A DNA stretch of 64,000 bases from Rugamonas rivuli (GCF_009380165.1 NZ_WHUF01000003.1:868001-932000), one strand, 5' to 3'; positions 28,016-39,118 are shown, numbered from the stretch's first letter. A program made the numbers and translations. The notes: generated by a model from the sequence alone, not told the origin.

Positions 28016-29602
28016 TTAATGGCGGAAATGACGGGTGCCGGTGTACAGCATGACCACGCCGCGCTCATCGGCCGCGTCGATCACTTCCTGGTCGCGCATC
28101 GAGCCGCCCGGGTGGATCACGCAGGTCGCGCCCGCATCGACCACCACGTCCAGGCCGTCGCGGAACGGGAAGAAGGCATCCGACGCCACGACCGAACCGG
28201 TCAGCGACAGGCCGGCGTTCTGCGCCTTGATCGAAGCGATGCGGGCCGAGTCGATACGGCTCATCTGGCCTGCGCCCACGCCCAAGGTCATGTTGTTACC
28301 GCAGAAGACGATGGCGTTGGACTTGACGTACTTGGCCACGCGCCAGGCAAACATCATGTCTTGCAGTTGCTGCGGCGTAGGCTGCAGCTTGCTGACCACT
28401 TTCAGGTCGGCGATCAGCACGTTCTTCGAATCGGCCGACTGCACCAGCAGGCCGCCACCGACGCGCTTGAAGTCCATGGCGTTGACGCCGTTACCCAATG
28501 GGATTTCCAGCAGGCGCACGTTCTGCTTGGCCGACAGGATCTGCTTGGCTTCAGCGGTGAAGGTCGGCGCGATCAGCACTTCGACGAACAGCTTGGCCAG
28601 CTCGGTCGCGGCAGCCGCGTCCACTTCGACGTTGAAGGCGATGATGCCGCCGAACGCCGAGGTCGGATCAGTCTGCAGCGCGCGCTTGTACGCGTCGGCC
28701 GCGTTGGCGCCCAGCGCCACGCCGCACGGATTGGCGTGCTTGACGATCACGCAGGCGGCGCTCTGGTCGAAGCTGCCCATGCTCTTCACGCATTCCCATG
28801 CGGCGTCCGCATCGGCGATGTTGTTGAACGACAGTTCCTTGCCCTGCAGCTGCTTGTAGTTGGCCAGCGCGCCTTCGGTCGCGGCGACGTCGCGGTAGAA
28901 CGCGGCCGACTGGTGCGGGTTTTCGCCGTAGCGCATGTCCTGCACTTTTTCAAACGCCACGTTCAGCGTCTTCGGATAGGTGTTGCGGCTGGCGTGGGCG
29001 CGGCTCGCGTCCAGGCTGGTCAGGTAGTTGGCGATGGCGCCGTCGTACTGCGCGGTGTGCGCGTAGACCTTGGTGGCCAGCGTGAAGCGGGTGTCGTAGC
29101 TGACGTGGCCTGGGGCGTTGTCGGAGGCCTTCATTTCAGCCAGCACCACGCCGTAGTCGGCCGGGTCGCAGATGACGACCACGTCCTTGTGGTTCTTGGC
29201 GGACGAACGCAGCATGGCCGGGCCGCCGATGTCGATGTTCTCGATCGCGTCTTCCAGCGTGCAGGTATCCTTGGCCACGGTGGCCTGGAACGGGTACAGG
29301 TTGACCACCACCATGTCGATGGTCGGGATGTTGTGCTCTGCCAGCTTGGCCATGTGCTCCGGGAAATCGCGGCGGGCCAGGATGCCGCCGTGGACTTTCG
29401 GGTGCAACGTCTTGACGCGGCCATCGAGCATCTCCGGGAAGCCGGTGTAGTCGGCCACTTCGGTGACAGCGACGCCGTTGTCGGCCAGCAGTTTGGCGGT
29501 GCCGCCGGTCGACAGGATGTTGACGCCCATGGCGGACAGCGCGCGGGCGAAGTCCAGCACACCGGTTTTGTCGGAGACGGAGATGAGAGCTTGTTTAATC
29601 AT
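28016..29602 (-). CDS. purH: AICAR transformylase / IMP cyclohydrolase
   Basis: Bifunctional enzyme for the last two steps of IMP synthesis. The 528-residue protein starts with the MGS-like cyclohydrolase domain ([41 protein letters not shown]). From about residue 200 it continues into the transformylase domain, with the catalytic Lys-His in [12 protein letters not shown] and a C-terminal [11 protein letters not shown] segment. Fis and dusB precede it on the same strand. Confidence 0.97.
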   Translation of the reverse strand: MIKQALISVSDKTGVLDFARALSAMGVNILSTGGTAKLLADNGVAVTEVADYTGFPEMLDGRVKTLHPKVHGGILARRDFPEHMAKLAEHNIPTIDMVVVNLYPFQATVAKDTCTLEDAIENIDIGGPAMLRSSAKNHKDVVVICDPADYGVVLAEMKASDNAPGHVSYDTRFTLATKVYAHTAQYDGAIANYLTSLDASRAHASRNTYPKTLNVAFEKVQDMRYGENPHQSAAFYRDVAATEGALANYKQLQGKELSFNNIADADAAWECVKSMGSFDQSAACVIVKHANPCGVALGANAADAYKRALQTDPTSAFGGIIAFNVEVDAAAATELAKLFVEVLIAPTFTAEAKQILSAKQNVRLLEIPLGNGVNAMDFKRVGGGLLVQSADSKNVLIADLKVVSKLQPTPQQLQDMMFAWRVAKYVKSNAIVFCGNNMTLGVGAGQMSRIDSARIASIKAQNAGLSLTGSVVASDAFFPFRDGLDVVVDAGATCVIHPGGSMRDQEVIDAADERGVVMLYTGTRHFRH

Positions 29603-29707
29603 GGCTTGAGAGGGCTAGTGGTTGAATATGAGGTAAAACGTATTCGGTATTGCGGGTGCGGCATCGGCGGCCGTCCCCAGCCACTCATGCCGGAAAAACG
29701 CGCGCTG

Positions 29708-29941
29708 TTACAGCAGGCCGTGTTCTTGCAGTTTTTTGCGCAAGGTATTGCGGTTGATGCCCAGCATCTGCGCGGCATGAGACTGGTTGCCGTCGGCGCG
29801 CGTCATGACCACTTCCAGGATCGGTTTTTCCACGGTCAGCACGACCATGTCGTAGATGTTCGATGCCTGCTGCTCGCCCAGGTCGTTGAAGTAATCTTCG
29901 AGGCTCTTCTGGACTACTTCCTGGATGCTTTCTTTGCTCAT
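29708..29941 (-). CDS. fis: Fis family nucleoid-associated DNA-binding protein
   Basis: A 77-residue protein ending in the Fis helix-turn-helix (GNQSHAAQMLGINRNTLRKKL). The N-terminal half, including DLGEQQASNIYDMVV, forms the dimer core; it is shorter than the 98-residue E. coli protein, which is usual in betaproteobacteria. It follows dusB, the same order as the E. coli dusB-fis operon, and probably modulates growth-phase transcription. Confidence 0.93.
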   Translation of the reverse strand: MSKESIQEVVQKSLEDYFNDLGEQQASNIYDMVVLTVEKPILEVVMTRADGNQSHAAQMLGINRNTLRKKLQEHGLL

Positions 29942-30050
29942 TTTATATCGTTCGCTGTTTTAATCTGTTGACGCTGGTAAATCGCTCCAAGGGCTTGTGG
30001 CCCGGGCGCTTACCCTTCTGATCCGACTTTTTTAGGCTCTCTACGCCGTC

Positions 30051-31067
30051 TTACGCCGCTTCCAATTCTTCGGGGAGGCGGTATTGTAACCGCTCGCCGT
30101 AACTCCACTGGGATTCGAAGAATTGATCGACGGCAATCAGTTGTTCCTCGGTGGATTCCAGCAGGTTCATTCTCTGGCGGAATTCCTCGCCGCCTTGCAG
30201 GTCGCGCACATACCAGCCGATGTGCTTGCGCGCCGTGCGCACGCCCAGATAATCGCCGTAGAAAGCATAGTGGGCGCGCAGGTGTTCATCCATCAGGGCG
30301 CGCACTTCGTCCACATACGGCGCCGGCAGATGGGTGCCGGTGCGCAGGTAATGGTCGATCTCGCGGAAGATCCACGGACGGCCCTGGGCGGCGCGGCCCA
30401 CCATGACAGCGTCGGCGCCGGTGTAGTCGAGCACGAACTTCGCCTTTTCGGGCGAGGTGATGTCGCCGTTGGCCACCACCGGGATGGCAACCGAGCGCTT
30501 GACCGCTGCGATGGTGTCGTACTCGGCGTCGCCGGTGTAGCCGTCGGCGCGGGTGCGGCCGTGCAGGGTCAGCATGGCGATGCCGGCGTCCTCGGCAATG
30601 CGCGCGATGTTCAGCGCGTTTTTATTGGAGCGGTTCCAGCCGGTGCGGAATTTCAGCGTGACGGGCACGTCGACCGCCCCCACCACGGCATCGAGGATCT
30701 GCTTGACCAGCACTTCGTCCTGCAACAGGGCCGAACCGCACCACGCATTGCAGACCTTCTTGACCGGACAGCCCATGTTGATATCGATGATCTGGGCGCC
30801 GCGCTCGACGTTGAAGCGGGCGCAATCGGCCAGATCCTGCGGATCGGCGCCGGCGATCTGCACCGCTTTCGGTTCCATCTCGCCTGTGTGGTCGGTGCGG
30901 CGCGAGCTTTTTTCGGTCGCCCACAAGCGCGGATTCGAGGCCGCCATTTCGGACACCGCATAGCCTGCTCCGAGCTGTTTGCACAGCTGGCGGAAGGGGC
31001 GATCGGTGACGCCGGCCATGGGGGCGACGAAAACGTTGTTGCGCAGTAAATGAGGGCCGATTTGCAC
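30051..31067 (-). CDS. dusB: tRNA-dihydrouridine synthase B
   Basis: FMN enzyme reducing uridine in the tRNA D-loop. The 338-residue TIM-barrel protein has the family start FVAPMAGVTDRPFRQL, the active-site cysteine in NMGCPVKKVCNAWCGSALL (Cys in the CN-A-W-CGSALL segment), the FMN-contact VTLKFRTGW and HGRTR, and GADAVMVGRAAQGRPW. It is the first gene before fis. Confidence 0.95.
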   Translation of the reverse strand: MQIGPHLLRNNVFVAPMAGVTDRPFRQLCKQLGAGYAVSEMAASNPRLWATEKSSRRTDHTGEMEPKAVQIAGADPQDLADCARFNVERGAQIIDINMGCPVKKVCNAWCGSALLQDEVLVKQILDAVVGAVDVPVTLKFRTGWNRSNKNALNIARIAEDAGIAMLTLHGRTRADGYTGDAEYDTIAAVKRSVAIPVVANGDITSPEKAKFVLDYTGADAVMVGRAAQGRPWIFREIDHYLRTGTHLPAPYVDEVRALMDEHLRAHYAFYGDYLGVRTARKHIGWYVRDLQGGEEFRQRMNLLESTEEQLIAVDQFFESQWSYGERLQYRLPEELEAA

Positions 31068-31213
31068 TGGCGATACCTGAACGTGAAGAAGGAACCCTCT
31101 ATTTTAACCGAAGGGCTGCTCAAATAATAAGCACTATTTTTTATGAATTCGGCAAATGTGCAGCCTTGCCGTTATGAACGAACATTTCCGTGCGAAAATT
31201 TTAAGCACGGTCG

Positions 31214-31864
31214 TCAGATAATGTCGTCCATCGCGGCCAGGCTCAGGTGGTCGATTTCGCCCCAGCTGGTGAGTGCCAACTTACCGCCGGACCAAGTGAA
31301 ACGGTTGATGCTGGCGTTCTTGACCTGGAAGTCGCGCGGGCTGTCGAGCGACATGCCGACCGCTTCCCGGTAGGCACACTCCAGCACGCCGCCGTGGGCG
31401 ACGATGGCGATGGTGCGGCCCGGGTGGCGCTCCGCCCAGGCGGCGATGCCTTCGGTCGAGCGCTGGTAAAACTGGCGGAAGCTTTCCGCCTCGCGCACGC
31501 CGGATGGCATCACGGCGTCGATATCGCGCGCCTGCCACAGCGCGTACTCGGCCGGGTACTGCTGCTCGATCTCGGCATACAACATGCCTTCGAACACGCC
31601 ATAGCAGCGTTCGCGCAACTGGTCGTCGGTGTGCACGGCCAGGTTGTCGTACTGGTCGGCCACGGCCTGCGCCGTTTGCATCGCCCGCTGCAGGTCGCTG
31701 GAAACCAGCACGTCGACCTGCTCGGCGGCCAGCGCCTGCGCCAGCGCGCCGGCCTGGCGGGCGCCCTCTTCATTCAAGGGGATATCGGTGTGGCCTTGCA
31801 GGCGGCGCACGGCGTTCCAGGAAGTCTCGCCGTGGCGGATCAGCAAAATAGTGGTGTTCTTCAT
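31214..31864 (-). CDS. Histidine phosphatase family protein (phosphoglycerate mutase-like)
   Basis: A 216-residue cytoplasmic phosphatase. The phospho-accepting histidine lies in LLIRHGETSWNAVRRLQGHTDIPL, the proton-donor Glu region in ERCYGVFEGMLYAEIE, and the second histidine in IVAHGG. Members act as cofactor-independent-looking phosphatases on sugar phosphates or cobalamin and nucleotide intermediates; the substrate here is not readable. Its ATG overlaps the upstream YbhB-like gene in an ATGA. The operon runs tyrS-dtd-ybhB-like-phosphatase. Confidence 0.9.
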   Translation of the reverse strand: MKNTTILLIRHGETSWNAVRRLQGHTDIPLNEEGARQAGALAQALAAEQVDVLVSSDLQRAMQTAQAVADQYDNLAVHTDDQLRERCYGVFEGMLYAEIEQQYPAEYALWQARDIDAVMPSGVREAESFRQFYQRSTEGIAAWAERHPGRTIAIVAHGGVLECAYREAVGMSLDSPRDFQVKNASINRFTWSGGKLALTSWGEIDHLSLAAMDDII

Positions 31865-32532
31865 GCAATCTTTTTTCTGGACCGGCGTGGCTTGGCGGCC
31901 AGGGCCGGGTTCAGGGTGTAGGTGCCGATCAATTGGGCTTCGTCGATGATGTGGCCGTACATGGCGTCGAGCACCTCGGCGCAGCAGAAGCGCGCGCCCA
32001 GCGCCAGGCGCGGTATGTCCAGCGCGTAGATGCGGAAAATGTAGTGGTGCACGCGCTCATCGTTAAACGGCGGACAGGGGCCATCATACCCGTAATAGTC
32101 GCCGGCCATTGCCGGGTCGGCCGAAAACCAGGCGCTGTAGTCGTTGACGCCCTGGCGCAGCGGCATACCGTCCAGCAGCACGTCCGGGCCCGGCTTGCCG
32201 CGCGCGATCACGCCATCGGCCAGCGCGCCTTCGGCGATCGCTTGCAGGCCGGGCGGGATGTCGACCAGGCTCCAGTGGAAGAAATCGCCACGCGGCAGGC
32301 TGGCCGGCAGCATGCGGCCGGCGCGGTTGACGTCGGCCTCATGCTGCGGCGCGTCGCCGTCTATGCACAGCAGCACCAGCGACTCGGTGCCGGCCGGCAC
32401 GTCGCGCCAGGCCAGCTGGGGATTGCGGTTGGCGGCCAGGCCGACCTGCCGCCCCGAGGCATCCAAAGCCGCGAAAGCGTATTGCGCCGGAATCGCGCCG
32501 CCGTCGCGGAAGCTGTCGCTTGAAAGTTTCAT
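31861..32532 (-). CDS. YbhB/YbcL (PEBP) family protein
   Basis: A 223-residue phosphatidylethanolamine-binding-protein-like protein. Landmarks are AANRNPQLAWRDVPAGTESLVLLCIDGDAP, FFHWSLVDIPP, YDGPCPPFNDERVHHYIFRIYALD and a YTLNPALA C-terminus. Bacterial homologues have the anion-binding pocket but no firmly known ligand. No signal peptide is present, so it is cytoplasmic. It lies 21 bp after dtd and overlaps the next gene by 4 bp. Confidence 0.91.
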   Translation of the reverse strand: MKLSSDSFRDGGAIPAQYAFAALDASGRQVGLAANRNPQLAWRDVPAGTESLVLLCIDGDAPQHEADVNRAGRMLPASLPRGDFFHWSLVDIPPGLQAIAEGALADGVIARGKPGPDVLLDGMPLRQGVNDYSAWFSADPAMAGDYYGYDGPCPPFNDERVHHYIFRIYALDIPRLALGARFCCAEVLDAMYGHIIDEAQLIGTYTLNPALAAKPRRSRKKIA

Positions 32533-32553
32533 GCCCGTCTCCCAACCACGGTT

Positions 32554-33000
32554 TTACCTGGCGTTCGTTTGCAGCCAGAACGTCACCGGACCGTCGTTGG
32601 TCAGCGCAACCTTCATGTCCGCGCCAAACTGGCCGGTTTGCACCACTTTATGCTTCAGCCGCGCCTGCTCGACAAAATAGTTGAACAGACGCAGGCCGTC
32701 GGCCGGCGCGGCGGCCGGCGTAAACGACGGCCGCGTGCCGGACTTGGTGTCGGCCGCCAGCGTGAACTGCGGCACCAGCAGCAGGCCGCCCTCGACGTCG
32801 GTGACGCTGCGGTTCATCTTGCCGGCCTCGTCCGCGAAGACGCGGTAGCCCAGCAATTTGGCCAGCAGTGCATCGGCTTCCTTCTCGGTGTCGTTGCGTT
32901 CGGCGCACACCAGCACCATCAAACCGGCGTCGATGGCGCCGATGGTGGCGCCGTCGACCACCACGCTGGCGCTGCTGACGCGTTGCAGCAGCCCGATCAT
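32554..33000 (-). CDS. dtd: D-aminoacyl-tRNA deacylase
   Basis: Removes D-amino acids and glycine from mischarged tRNAs. The 148-residue protein has [17 protein letters not shown] at the start, the [20 protein letters not shown] (SQFTL-type) motif, and the NDGPVTFWL (NxGPVT) motif, the two cross-subunit active-site signatures. Its ATG overlaps the tyrS stop (ATGA), so this quality-control enzyme is coupled to tyrosyl-tRNA synthetase. An in-frame upstream extension lies inside tyrS and is rejected. Confidence 0.96.
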   Translation of the reverse strand: MIGLLQRVSSASVVVDGATIGAIDAGLMVLVCAERNDTEKEADALLAKLLGYRVFADEAGKMNRSVTDVEGGLLLVPQFTLAADTKSGTRPSFTPAAAPADGLRLFNYFVEQARLKHKVVQTGQFGADMKVALTNDGPVTFWLQTNAR

Positions 33001-34250
33001 GCCGTCAGCGTGACGCGCGCGAACTTGCGCTTGCCCACTTGCAGCACGAAGGTGCCGGCCTCGATCTTGACCGTCTTGTCGCTGATGACCGTGCCGTCGA
33101 TACGCACGCCGCCCTGGTCGATCATGCGGCCGGCTTCGGAAACCGAGGCGCACAGATTGGCCGACTTCAGCAGCTGCTGGATGCCGGCCGGAGCGCCCGG
33201 CAGCGTGATTTCCGGCACGTCGTCCGGAATACCGCCCTTGGAGCGGTTGACGAAGTCGTTCAGCGCCTCTTCCGCCGCAGCCTGCGAATGGAAGCGGGCG
33301 ACGATTTCCTGCGCCAGCGCCACTTTGGCGTCGCGCGGATTGGCGCCGCCGTCGACGGTGGCCTTCAGCGCGGCCAGGTCTGCGAGTGAGCGGAACGACA
33401 ACAGTTCGTAATATTTCCACATCATCACGTCGGAAATGCTCATGATCTTGGCGAACATGGTATTAGCCGGTTCGGTGATGCCGATGTAGTTGTTCTTCGA
33501 CTTGGACATCTTGTCGACGCCGTCCAGGCCTTCCAGCAGCGGCATGGTCAGGATGCACTGCGGTTCCTGGTCGTAGTCCTTCTGCAGCTCGCGGCCGACC
33601 AGCAGGTTGAACTTCTGGTCGGTGCCACCCAGCTCAAGGTCGGCCTTCAAAGCGACCGAATCGTAGCCCTGCATCAAAGGATAAAGGAACTCATGGACCG
33701 CAATCGGAGTCCCACTCTTGAAGCGTTTGCTGAAATCGTCGCGCTCCATCATGCGGGCGACCGTGTAGTGCGAGGCCAGCTTGATCAGGCCGCGCGCGCC
33801 CAGCGGGTCGCACCATTCGGAGTTGTAGCGGATTTCGGTCTTGGCCGGATCCAGCACCAGCGAGGCCTGCTTGAAATAGGTCATGGCGTTCTGCTCGACC
33901 TGCTCGCGCGTCAGCGGCGGACGGGTGGCGTTGCGGCCGGACGGATCGCCGATCATGGACGTGAAATCGCCGATCAGGAAGATCACCTGGTGGCCCAGGT
34001 CTTGCAGCTGGCGCATCTTGTTCAATACAACGGTGTGGCCAAGGTGCAGGTCAGGTGCGGTAGGATCCAGGCCCAGCTTGATACGCAGCGGCACGCCGCT
34101 TTGTTCGGAGCGCGCCAGCTTTTGGGCGAACTCGCTTTCGATCAGCAGCTCGTCGACACCGCGTTTGGTGATGGCGAGCGCCTCCAGAACCTTGTCGGTC
34201 AACGGCAACGCTTTAGAGGGAGCCACGGGTGTCGAAGAAGAGGTAGTCAT
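32997..34250 (-). CDS. tyrS: Tyrosyl-tRNA synthetase
   Basis: Charges tRNA-Tyr. The 417-residue class Ic enzyme has the HIGH-type HLGH at residues 69-72 and KMSKSKNN near residue 250. KMSKS, not KFGKT, puts it in the TyrZ-like branch. The C-terminal S4 RNA-binding domain is seen in [17 protein letters not shown]. Dtd follows with a 4-bp overlap, fitting D-tyrosine proofreading. Confidence 0.97.
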   Translation of the reverse strand: MTTSSSTPVAPSKALPLTDKVLEALAITKRGVDELLIESEFAQKLARSEQSGVPLRIKLGLDPTAPDLHLGHTVVLNKMRQLQDLGHQVIFLIGDFTSMIGDPSGRNATRPPLTREQVEQNAMTYFKQASLVLDPAKTEIRYNSEWCDPLGARGLIKLASHYTVARMMERDDFSKRFKSGTPIAVHEFLYPLMQGYDSVALKADLELGGTDQKFNLLVGRELQKDYDQEPQCILTMPLLEGLDGVDKMSKSKNNYIGITEPANTMFAKIMSISDVMMWKYYELLSFRSLADLAALKATVDGGANPRDAKVALAQEIVARFHSQAAAEEALNDFVNRSKGGIPDDVPEITLPGAPAGIQQLLKSANLCASVSEAGRMIDQGGVRIDGTVISDKTVKIEAGTFVLQVGKRKFARVTLTA

Positions 34251-34408
34251 AATTTTGTGCAGGTATTTTTCAGAAAAAGAGGGGCAGCTTCAGGAGTTTG
34301 ATATAATCCTCGATCCATCAATCTTGCCGTACGAAAACGAACTTTAATAACAATTAGAAGAAATAAAACGTTCCTGAATAGTTCAAGCGGCAAATTTTAA
34401 CTGATTGC

Positions 34409-35791
34409 ATGAACCAAATACATAAATTCACGAGCTCACGCTTGTTCAGTCTGCTAGGTTCTACGCGCAAGGCGCGCATCATCAGCGCGTCTGCATTGTT
34501 TCTCGCAGTATGTGCTTTTGGTGCCGCCGGCGTAGCTCCGCTCGCCCCTGACGCGTCCGACCTGCCGGTCAAATCGGTCCAGGAATCGGTAGCACTGCCA
34601 GACCTCAGCTCCCAGATCTCCGCGCTTGAACAGCAATCCTCCACCGAACACTTCGTCCACGAAGAAAAAATCCGCGCCGGCGATACGCTGGCTGCGCTGC
34701 TGACCCGTCTGGGCGTCGACGACGACGCGGCCGAGAACTTTATCAAAAAAGACAAAGTGGCGAAAGGCGTCATGCAGCTCAAGACCGGCAAGCGCGTACA
34801 GGCGCAGACGGACGACGAGGGCAATCTGCAATGGCTGCGCGCGGTCGTGGTGGATGGCAAGGACATTCCGGTCAAGAACATCAAGATCAGCCGCAAGGGT
34901 GACGGCTTTATCGCGGAAGAAGTAGCGGCCAAGCTGGAACGCCGCGTGGAAATGCATGCGCGTACCATCAGCTCGACGCTGTATGCGGCGACCGATTCGA
35001 GCGAAGACGGCGCCAAGCTGCCGGACACCATCGTCAAGCAGATCGTCGAGATGTTCTCGACCAGCATCGACTTCCGCGGCGACCTGAAGCGCGGCGACCA
35101 TTTCAACGTGGTCTATGAAACCTTCTGGCAGGACGGCGAGTTCGTGCGAGCGGGCCGCATTCTGGCGGGCGAGTTCACCAACAAGGGCACGACGTATCAG
35201 TCGGTCTGGTTCGAAGACCCGCAAAGCAAACAGGGCGGCGGCTACTACAGCTTCGACGGCAAAGCCCTCAAGAAAGCCTTCCTCAAATCCCCAGTTGAAT
35301 TCTCCCGTATTTCCTCCGGCTTCGCGATGCGCGTGCATCCGATTTCCGGCCAGTGGAAAGCCCACAAAGGCATCGACTTCCCTGCTCCGACCGGCACCCC
35401 TATCCGCGCTTCTGGCGATGGCGTGATCGATTTCGCCGGCACGCAAAACGGCTACGGCAACTTCGTCATGATCAAGCACTGGGCCAACTACACCACCGCC
35501 TACGCCCACATGAGCCGCTTTGCGCCTGGCATCAAAAAGGGCAGCAAGGTCAGCCAGGGTGACGTGATCGGCTACGTCGGCACCACCGGCTGGTCGACCG
35601 GCGCGCACTTGCACTACGAATTCCGCGTCGGCGGCGAAGCCAAGGACCCGAGCACGATGAACGTGCAAGCCCAGGCACCGCTGACGGCCGCCGAGATGTC
35701 CCGCTTCAAGGCCTATGCCTCCGACATGTCGCACCGCTTCGCGCTGCTGCAGCCGGGCGGCTCCGGCGGCACCCGCGTCGCGGCGAAATAA
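34409..35791 (+). CDS. M23 family peptidoglycan endopeptidase
   Basis: A 460-residue cell-wall hydrolase of the MepM/NlpD-like group. An N-terminal membrane anchor ([17 protein letters not shown]) is followed by an OapA/LysM-like region ([19 protein letters not shown]) and a central domain. The lysostaphin-type zinc domain starts around residue 310: the [15 protein letters not shown] ligand pair (HxxxD) and THLHY-type end GAHLHYEF. These are the complete metal ligands, so it should be active. It is divergent from tyrS and followed by a terminator, then anmK, which recycles wall sugar. Confidence 0.93.
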   Translation: MNQIHKFTSSRLFSLLGSTRKARIISASALFLAVCAFGAAGVAPLAPDASDLPVKSVQESVALPDLSSQISALEQQSSTEHFVHEEKIRAGDTLAALLTRLGVDDDAAENFIKKDKVAKGVMQLKTGKRVQAQTDDEGNLQWLRAVVVDGKDIPVKNIKISRKGDGFIAEEVAAKLERRVEMHARTISSTLYAATDSSEDGAKLPDTIVKQIVEMFSTSIDFRGDLKRGDHFNVVYETFWQDGEFVRAGRILAGEFTNKGTTYQSVWFEDPQSKQGGGYYSFDGKALKKAFLKSPVEFSRISSGFAMRVHPISGQWKAHKGIDFPAPTGTPIRASGDGVIDFAGTQNGYGNFVMIKHWANYTTAYAHMSRFAPGIKKGSKVSQGDVIGYVGTTGWSTGAHLHYEFRVGGEAKDPSTMNVQAQAPLTAAEMSRFKAYASDMSHRFALLQPGGSGGTRVAAK

Positions 35792-35800
35792 GCCACATCA

Positions 35801-35830
35801 AAACAGGTCGCCTCGGCGGCCTGTTTTTTT
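35801..35830 (+). terminator. Intrinsic terminator after the M23 peptidase gene
   Basis: AACAGG-t-CGCC / GGCG-g-CCTGTT forms a stem around a TC loop and runs into seven T residues (35824-35830), 10 bp after the peptidase stop. It separates the peptidase from anmK. Confidence 0.85.
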
Positions 35831-35918
35831 ATCATCATGCGCCGTCGAGGCCGCTTCTTCCGTGCGACAGCACACGCATACTCAGGCAAAATACGCTTTT
35901 CAGTTTCGGGGTGCGGCA

Positions 35919-37013
35919 ATGTCTTTGTATATCGGTTTGATGTCCGGCACCAGCCTGGACGGCGTCGACGGCGCGCTGGCGCGCTTCAGCGATGACGCCA
36001 TCGACACGCTGGCGGCCGCCTACGTGCCCTTCCCGCCCGCGCTGCGCGCCGACCTGATGGCCTTGCAGGCCGCCGGCCACAACGAGATCGAGCGCGAGGC
36101 GCTGGCCGCCAATCAACTGGCGCGGTACTACGCCGAATGCGTGCAGGCGCTGCTGGCCGACGCCTCGCTGCAAGCGCAGGATATCCGCGCGGTCGCGGTG
36201 CACGGCCAGACCATCCGCCACCGTCCCGAGCTGGGCTTCACGCGCCAGACCAACAACCCCGCCCTGCTGGCCGAACTGTGCGGCATCGACGTCATCGCCG
36301 ATTTCCGCAGCCGCGACATCGCCGCCGGCGGCCAGGGGGCGCCGCTGGTGCCGGCCTTCCACCAGGCGCTGTTCGGCAAGGCCGGGCAGACGCGGGTGGT
36401 GGCCAATATCGGCGGCATCTCGAACATCAGCGTGCTGGCAGATGGCACCGTCACCGGTTTCGATACCGGCCCCGGCAATGTGCTGATGGATGCGTGGATC
36501 GCGCGCCATCAGGGCAAGGAGTTCGACCAGGACGGCGCCTGGGCGGCCAGCGGCCAAGTCATCCCTGGCTTGCTGGCGGCCATGCTGGCCGAACCGTATT
36601 TCGCGCTGCCGGCGCCCAAGAGCACCGGCCGCGACCTGTTCCACATCAATTGGCTGGACCGGCACCTGGCCGCCTTCCCCGGCGCAGCCCCGGCCGACGT
36701 GCAGCGCACGCTGACGCAGCTGACGGCGTTGACGCTGGCGCAGGCGATACAGGCCCATGGCGCGGGCGCGCAGGCGGTCTATGTGTGCGGAGGCGGCGCC
36801 TGCAACGGCGTGCTGATGAATGAGCTGGGGGCGGCGCTAGGCCAGCAGGTGGTGCTGGCGTCGACGCAGGCGCTGGGCGTGGCGCCGAACCGGGTCGAGG
36901 CGATGGCCTTCGCCTGGCTGGGCTACCGCTTCACGGAGCGCACGGCGGGCAACCTGCCGTCGGTGACGGGCGCCAAGGGCGATCGCGTCCTGGGCGCGCT
37001 CTACCCTCGTTAA
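35919..37013 (+). CDS. anmK: Anhydro-N-acetylmuramic acid kinase
   Basis: Phosphorylates and opens 1,6-anhydroMurNAc in murein recycling. The 364-residue ASKHA-fold kinase starts with the signature [18 protein letters not shown]. It has [52 protein letters not shown] and the C-terminal [11 protein letters not shown]. The ATG at 35919 fits the family; in-frame sequence upstream runs back through the terminator and is not coding. Confidence 0.97.
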   Translation: MSLYIGLMSGTSLDGVDGALARFSDDAIDTLAAAYVPFPPALRADLMALQAAGHNEIEREALAANQLARYYAECVQALLADASLQAQDIRAVAVHGQTIRHRPELGFTRQTNNPALLAELCGIDVIADFRSRDIAAGGQGAPLVPAFHQALFGKAGQTRVVANIGGISNISVLADGTVTGFDTGPGNVLMDAWIARHQGKEFDQDGAWAASGQVIPGLLAAMLAEPYFALPAPKSTGRDLFHINWLDRHLAAFPGAAPADVQRTLTQLTALTLAQAIQAHGAGAQAVYVCGGGACNGVLMNELGAALGQQVVLASTQALGVAPNRVEAMAFAWLGYRFTERTAGNLPSVTGAKGDRVLGALYPR

Positions 37014-37019
37014 AACAAA

Positions 37020-37050
37020 AACGGCGGCACAACCGAAGTTGTCCGCCGTT
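37020..37050 (-). terminator. Intrinsic terminator after erpA
   Basis: On the minus strand, AACGGCGGACAAC pairs with GTTGTGCCGCCGTT around a TTCG tetraloop and is followed by TTTGTTTT. It sits in the short gap between the converging anmK and erpA stops. Confidence 0.88.
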
Positions 37051-37066
37051 GATGGGGCAAACTAAT

Positions 37067-37429
37067 TTAAACCGAGAACGACGAGCCGCAGCCGCAGGTC
37101 GAGGTGGCGGTCGGATTCTTGATCACGAACTGCGCGCCTTCCAGGTCGTCCTTGTAGTCGATTTCCGCGCCGACCAGGTACTGGTAGCTCATCGAATCGA
37201 TCAACAGCTGGACGCCGTTCTTGACCATGGTGGTGTCGTCTTCGTTGACGATTTCGTCAAACGTGAAGCCGTACTGGAAGCCGGAGCAGCCGCCACCCTG
37301 CACGAATACGCGCAGTTTGAGGTCTGGATTACCCTCTTCCTCGATCAGTTGAGCGACCTTCTCCGCCGCGCTGTCGGTGAAGATAATAGGCGACGGGATT
37401 ACATCGAGCGATTCGGCGACAGCATTCAT
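37067..37429 (-). CDS. erpA: Iron-sulfur cluster insertion protein ErpA
   Basis: A-type carrier delivering Fe-S clusters to apoproteins, including isoprenoid enzymes. The 120-residue protein has the three conserved cysteines: one in [11 protein letters not shown] and the C-terminal pair in [10 protein letters not shown]. An N-terminal [23 protein letters not shown] matches the family. It stands between a bactofilin gene and a strong terminator. Confidence 0.96.
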   Translation of the reverse strand: MNAVAESLDVIPSPIIFTDSAAEKVAQLIEEEGNPDLKLRVFVQGGGCSGFQYGFTFDEIVNEDDTTMVKNGVQLLIDSMSYQYLVGAEIDYKDDLEGAQFVIKNPTATSTCGCGSSFSV

Positions 37430-37480
37430 TTCAGACTCCTACGTGAAAACATTTGATCCATTATAGACCGTTGGCGTAAA

Positions 37481-37915
37481 TTATGCTCCGGAGACCGCCA
37501 AAAACGGCTCCGCGCCGGAGCTGTCGCGATGGGTCAAGGTGCCCAACACCTGCGCGCCGCCGTGCATTTCAAGAACTTTGTAGCTCACATCCCCAATGAT
37601 ACGGGCACTGGGCTGGATTTCAAGCAGGTCGCTACTGAAAACGCAACCCTGGACCTCGCCGTTGACCACCAGGTGGTCGCAGCGTATCTCGCCTTCCACA
37701 CGAGCATGCTCGGCGATGACCAGATAGCTGGGATGTCCTGCCTCCCCGACAACATTACCGATGACCTCGCCGTCGATGCGCATGCCGCCCCGGAACAACA
37801 CATTGCCTTGCACGCGGGTGGCGGAGCCGATCAGGCTGTCCATGGCTATCATCTGCGGCTCTCTGCTGGCGAGGTGGGCGGGAATCTTCAATCTACTATC
37901 CCCGCCCTGCCGCAC
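37481..37915 (-). CDS. Bactofilin family polymer-forming protein
   Basis: A small cytoskeletal protein whose right-handed beta-helix polymerises without nucleotide. The core (about residues 25-130) has the bactofilin repeats: SLIGSATRVQGNVLFRGGMRIDG, ARVEGEIRCDHLVVNGEVQG, and AQVLGTLTHRDS. The start is uncertain. GTG at 37915 gives 144 residues; ATG at 37852 gives 123. Neither has a strong SD. It follows argC by 6 bp and may be co-transcribed. Roles in the family include cell shape and positioning of wall enzymes. Confidence 0.9.
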   Translation of the reverse strand: MRQGGDSRLKIPAHLASREPQMIAMDSLIGSATRVQGNVLFRGGMRIDGEVIGNVVGEAGHPSYLVIAEHARVEGEIRCDHLVVNGEVQGCVFSSDLLEIQPSARIIGDVSYKVLEMHGGAQVLGTLTHRDSSGAEPFLAVSGA

Positions 37916-37921
37916 TTTGAT

Positions 37922-38959
37922 TTACGGCAGCAGCGCGATCTGGGTCAGGCCGGTGGTTTCTTCCAGGCCGAACATCAAATTCATGCACTGCACCGCCTGG
38001 CCGGATGCACCCTTGACCAGGTTGTCCTGCACCACCAGCACGATCACGGTGTTGCCGTTGTCCGGGCGATGCAGCGCCAGGCGCAGCATGTTGGAGCCAC
38101 GGGTGGAACGAGTTTCCGGATGCGAGCCGAACGGCATCACGTCGACGAACGGCGAATCCTTGTACTGCGCTTCGAACAGCGCTTGCAGCTCTTCGTTGCT
38201 GATGTCCTTGGTCAGACGGCCGTACAGCGTCGAGTGCATGCCGCGTATCATCGGCACCAGGTGCGGCGTGAACACCAGGCCGACCTTGTCGGCGGTGAAC
38301 TTCTGCAGCTGCGCCGAGGTTTCCGGCGTGTGGCGGTGGCCGGCCACGCCGTAGGCCTTGAAGTTGTCGCTCGATTCCGAGAACAGCGTAGCGATCTCAG
38401 CCTTGCGGCCGGCGCCGGACACGCCAGACTTGCAGTCGGCGATCAGCGAACCAGCGTCGATCAGGCCGGCCTTCAGCAGCGGGTAGTAGCCCAGCTGCAT
38501 GGTGGTCGGGTAGCAGCCCGGATTGGCGACCAGGCGCGCGCCCTTGATGGCGTCGCGGTTCAGTTCAGCCAGGCCGTAGGCGGCTTCATCCAGCAGGCCC
38601 GGGCAGGTGTGCTCGATCTTGTACCATTTTTCAAAGACAGCCTTGTCCTTGATGCGGAAGTCCGCCGCCAGGTCGATCACCTTGACGCCGGCCGCCAGCA
38701 GCTCGGGCGCCTGCGCCATGGCGACGCCGTGCGGGGTGGCGAAGAACACCACGTCGCACTTGCTCAGGTCGGCCTTGTCCGGCGACGAGAAGGCGATGTT
38801 CACGCGGCCGCGCAGCGAAGGGAACATATCGGCAACCGGCAAACCATCTTCCTTGCGCGACGTGATAGCCGTCAGCTGCACATCAGGGTGGACTGCCAAC
38901 AGTCGCAGCAATTCCACTCCGGTGTATCCGGTGCCGCCGACGATGCCAACTTTGATCAT
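37922..38959 (-). CDS. argC: N-acetyl-gamma-glutamyl-phosphate reductase
   Basis: NADPH-dependent third step of arginine biosynthesis. The 345-residue protein starts [21 protein letters not shown], with the Rossmann GGTGYTG. The catalytic cysteine is in [14 protein letters not shown], and a histidine in AGHRHTPE follows. The ATG at 38959 is the family start; the 23 upstream in-frame codons are not conserved in character. No other arg gene is nearby. Confidence 0.96.
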   Translation of the reverse strand: MIKVGIVGGTGYTGVELLRLLAVHPDVQLTAITSRKEDGLPVADMFPSLRGRVNIAFSSPDKADLSKCDVVFFATPHGVAMAQAPELLAAGVKVIDLAADFRIKDKAVFEKWYKIEHTCPGLLDEAAYGLAELNRDAIKGARLVANPGCYPTTMQLGYYPLLKAGLIDAGSLIADCKSGVSGAGRKAEIATLFSESSDNFKAYGVAGHRHTPETSAQLQKFTADKVGLVFTPHLVPMIRGMHSTLYGRLTKDISNEELQALFEAQYKDSPFVDVMPFGSHPETRSTRGSNMLRLALHRPDNGNTVIVLVVQDNLVKGASGQAVQCMNLMFGLEETTGLTQIALLP

Positions 38960-39044
38960 GTTCTTTCCTTGAATGAGGTAATGCGTGGAGGGGACTGCCA
39001 TTTTATCAGGCATATGCGACAGACGCATGACGCCTGCCAGATAG

Positions 39045-39082
39045 CAAAAAAGCCGCCCGACACAAGGCCGGCGGCTTTTTTG
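39045..39082 (-). terminator. Intrinsic terminator after rpsI
   Basis: AAAAAAGCCGCC (39046-39057) pairs with GGCGGCTTTTTT (39070-39081, offset by one possible slip) with a short loop. A and T runs on both sides make it potentially bidirectional. It ends the rplM-rpsI operon. Confidence 0.9.
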
Positions 39083-39118
39083 AGGATGCGCCGCAAGCAG
39101 CGCACCACAGCGTAAAAA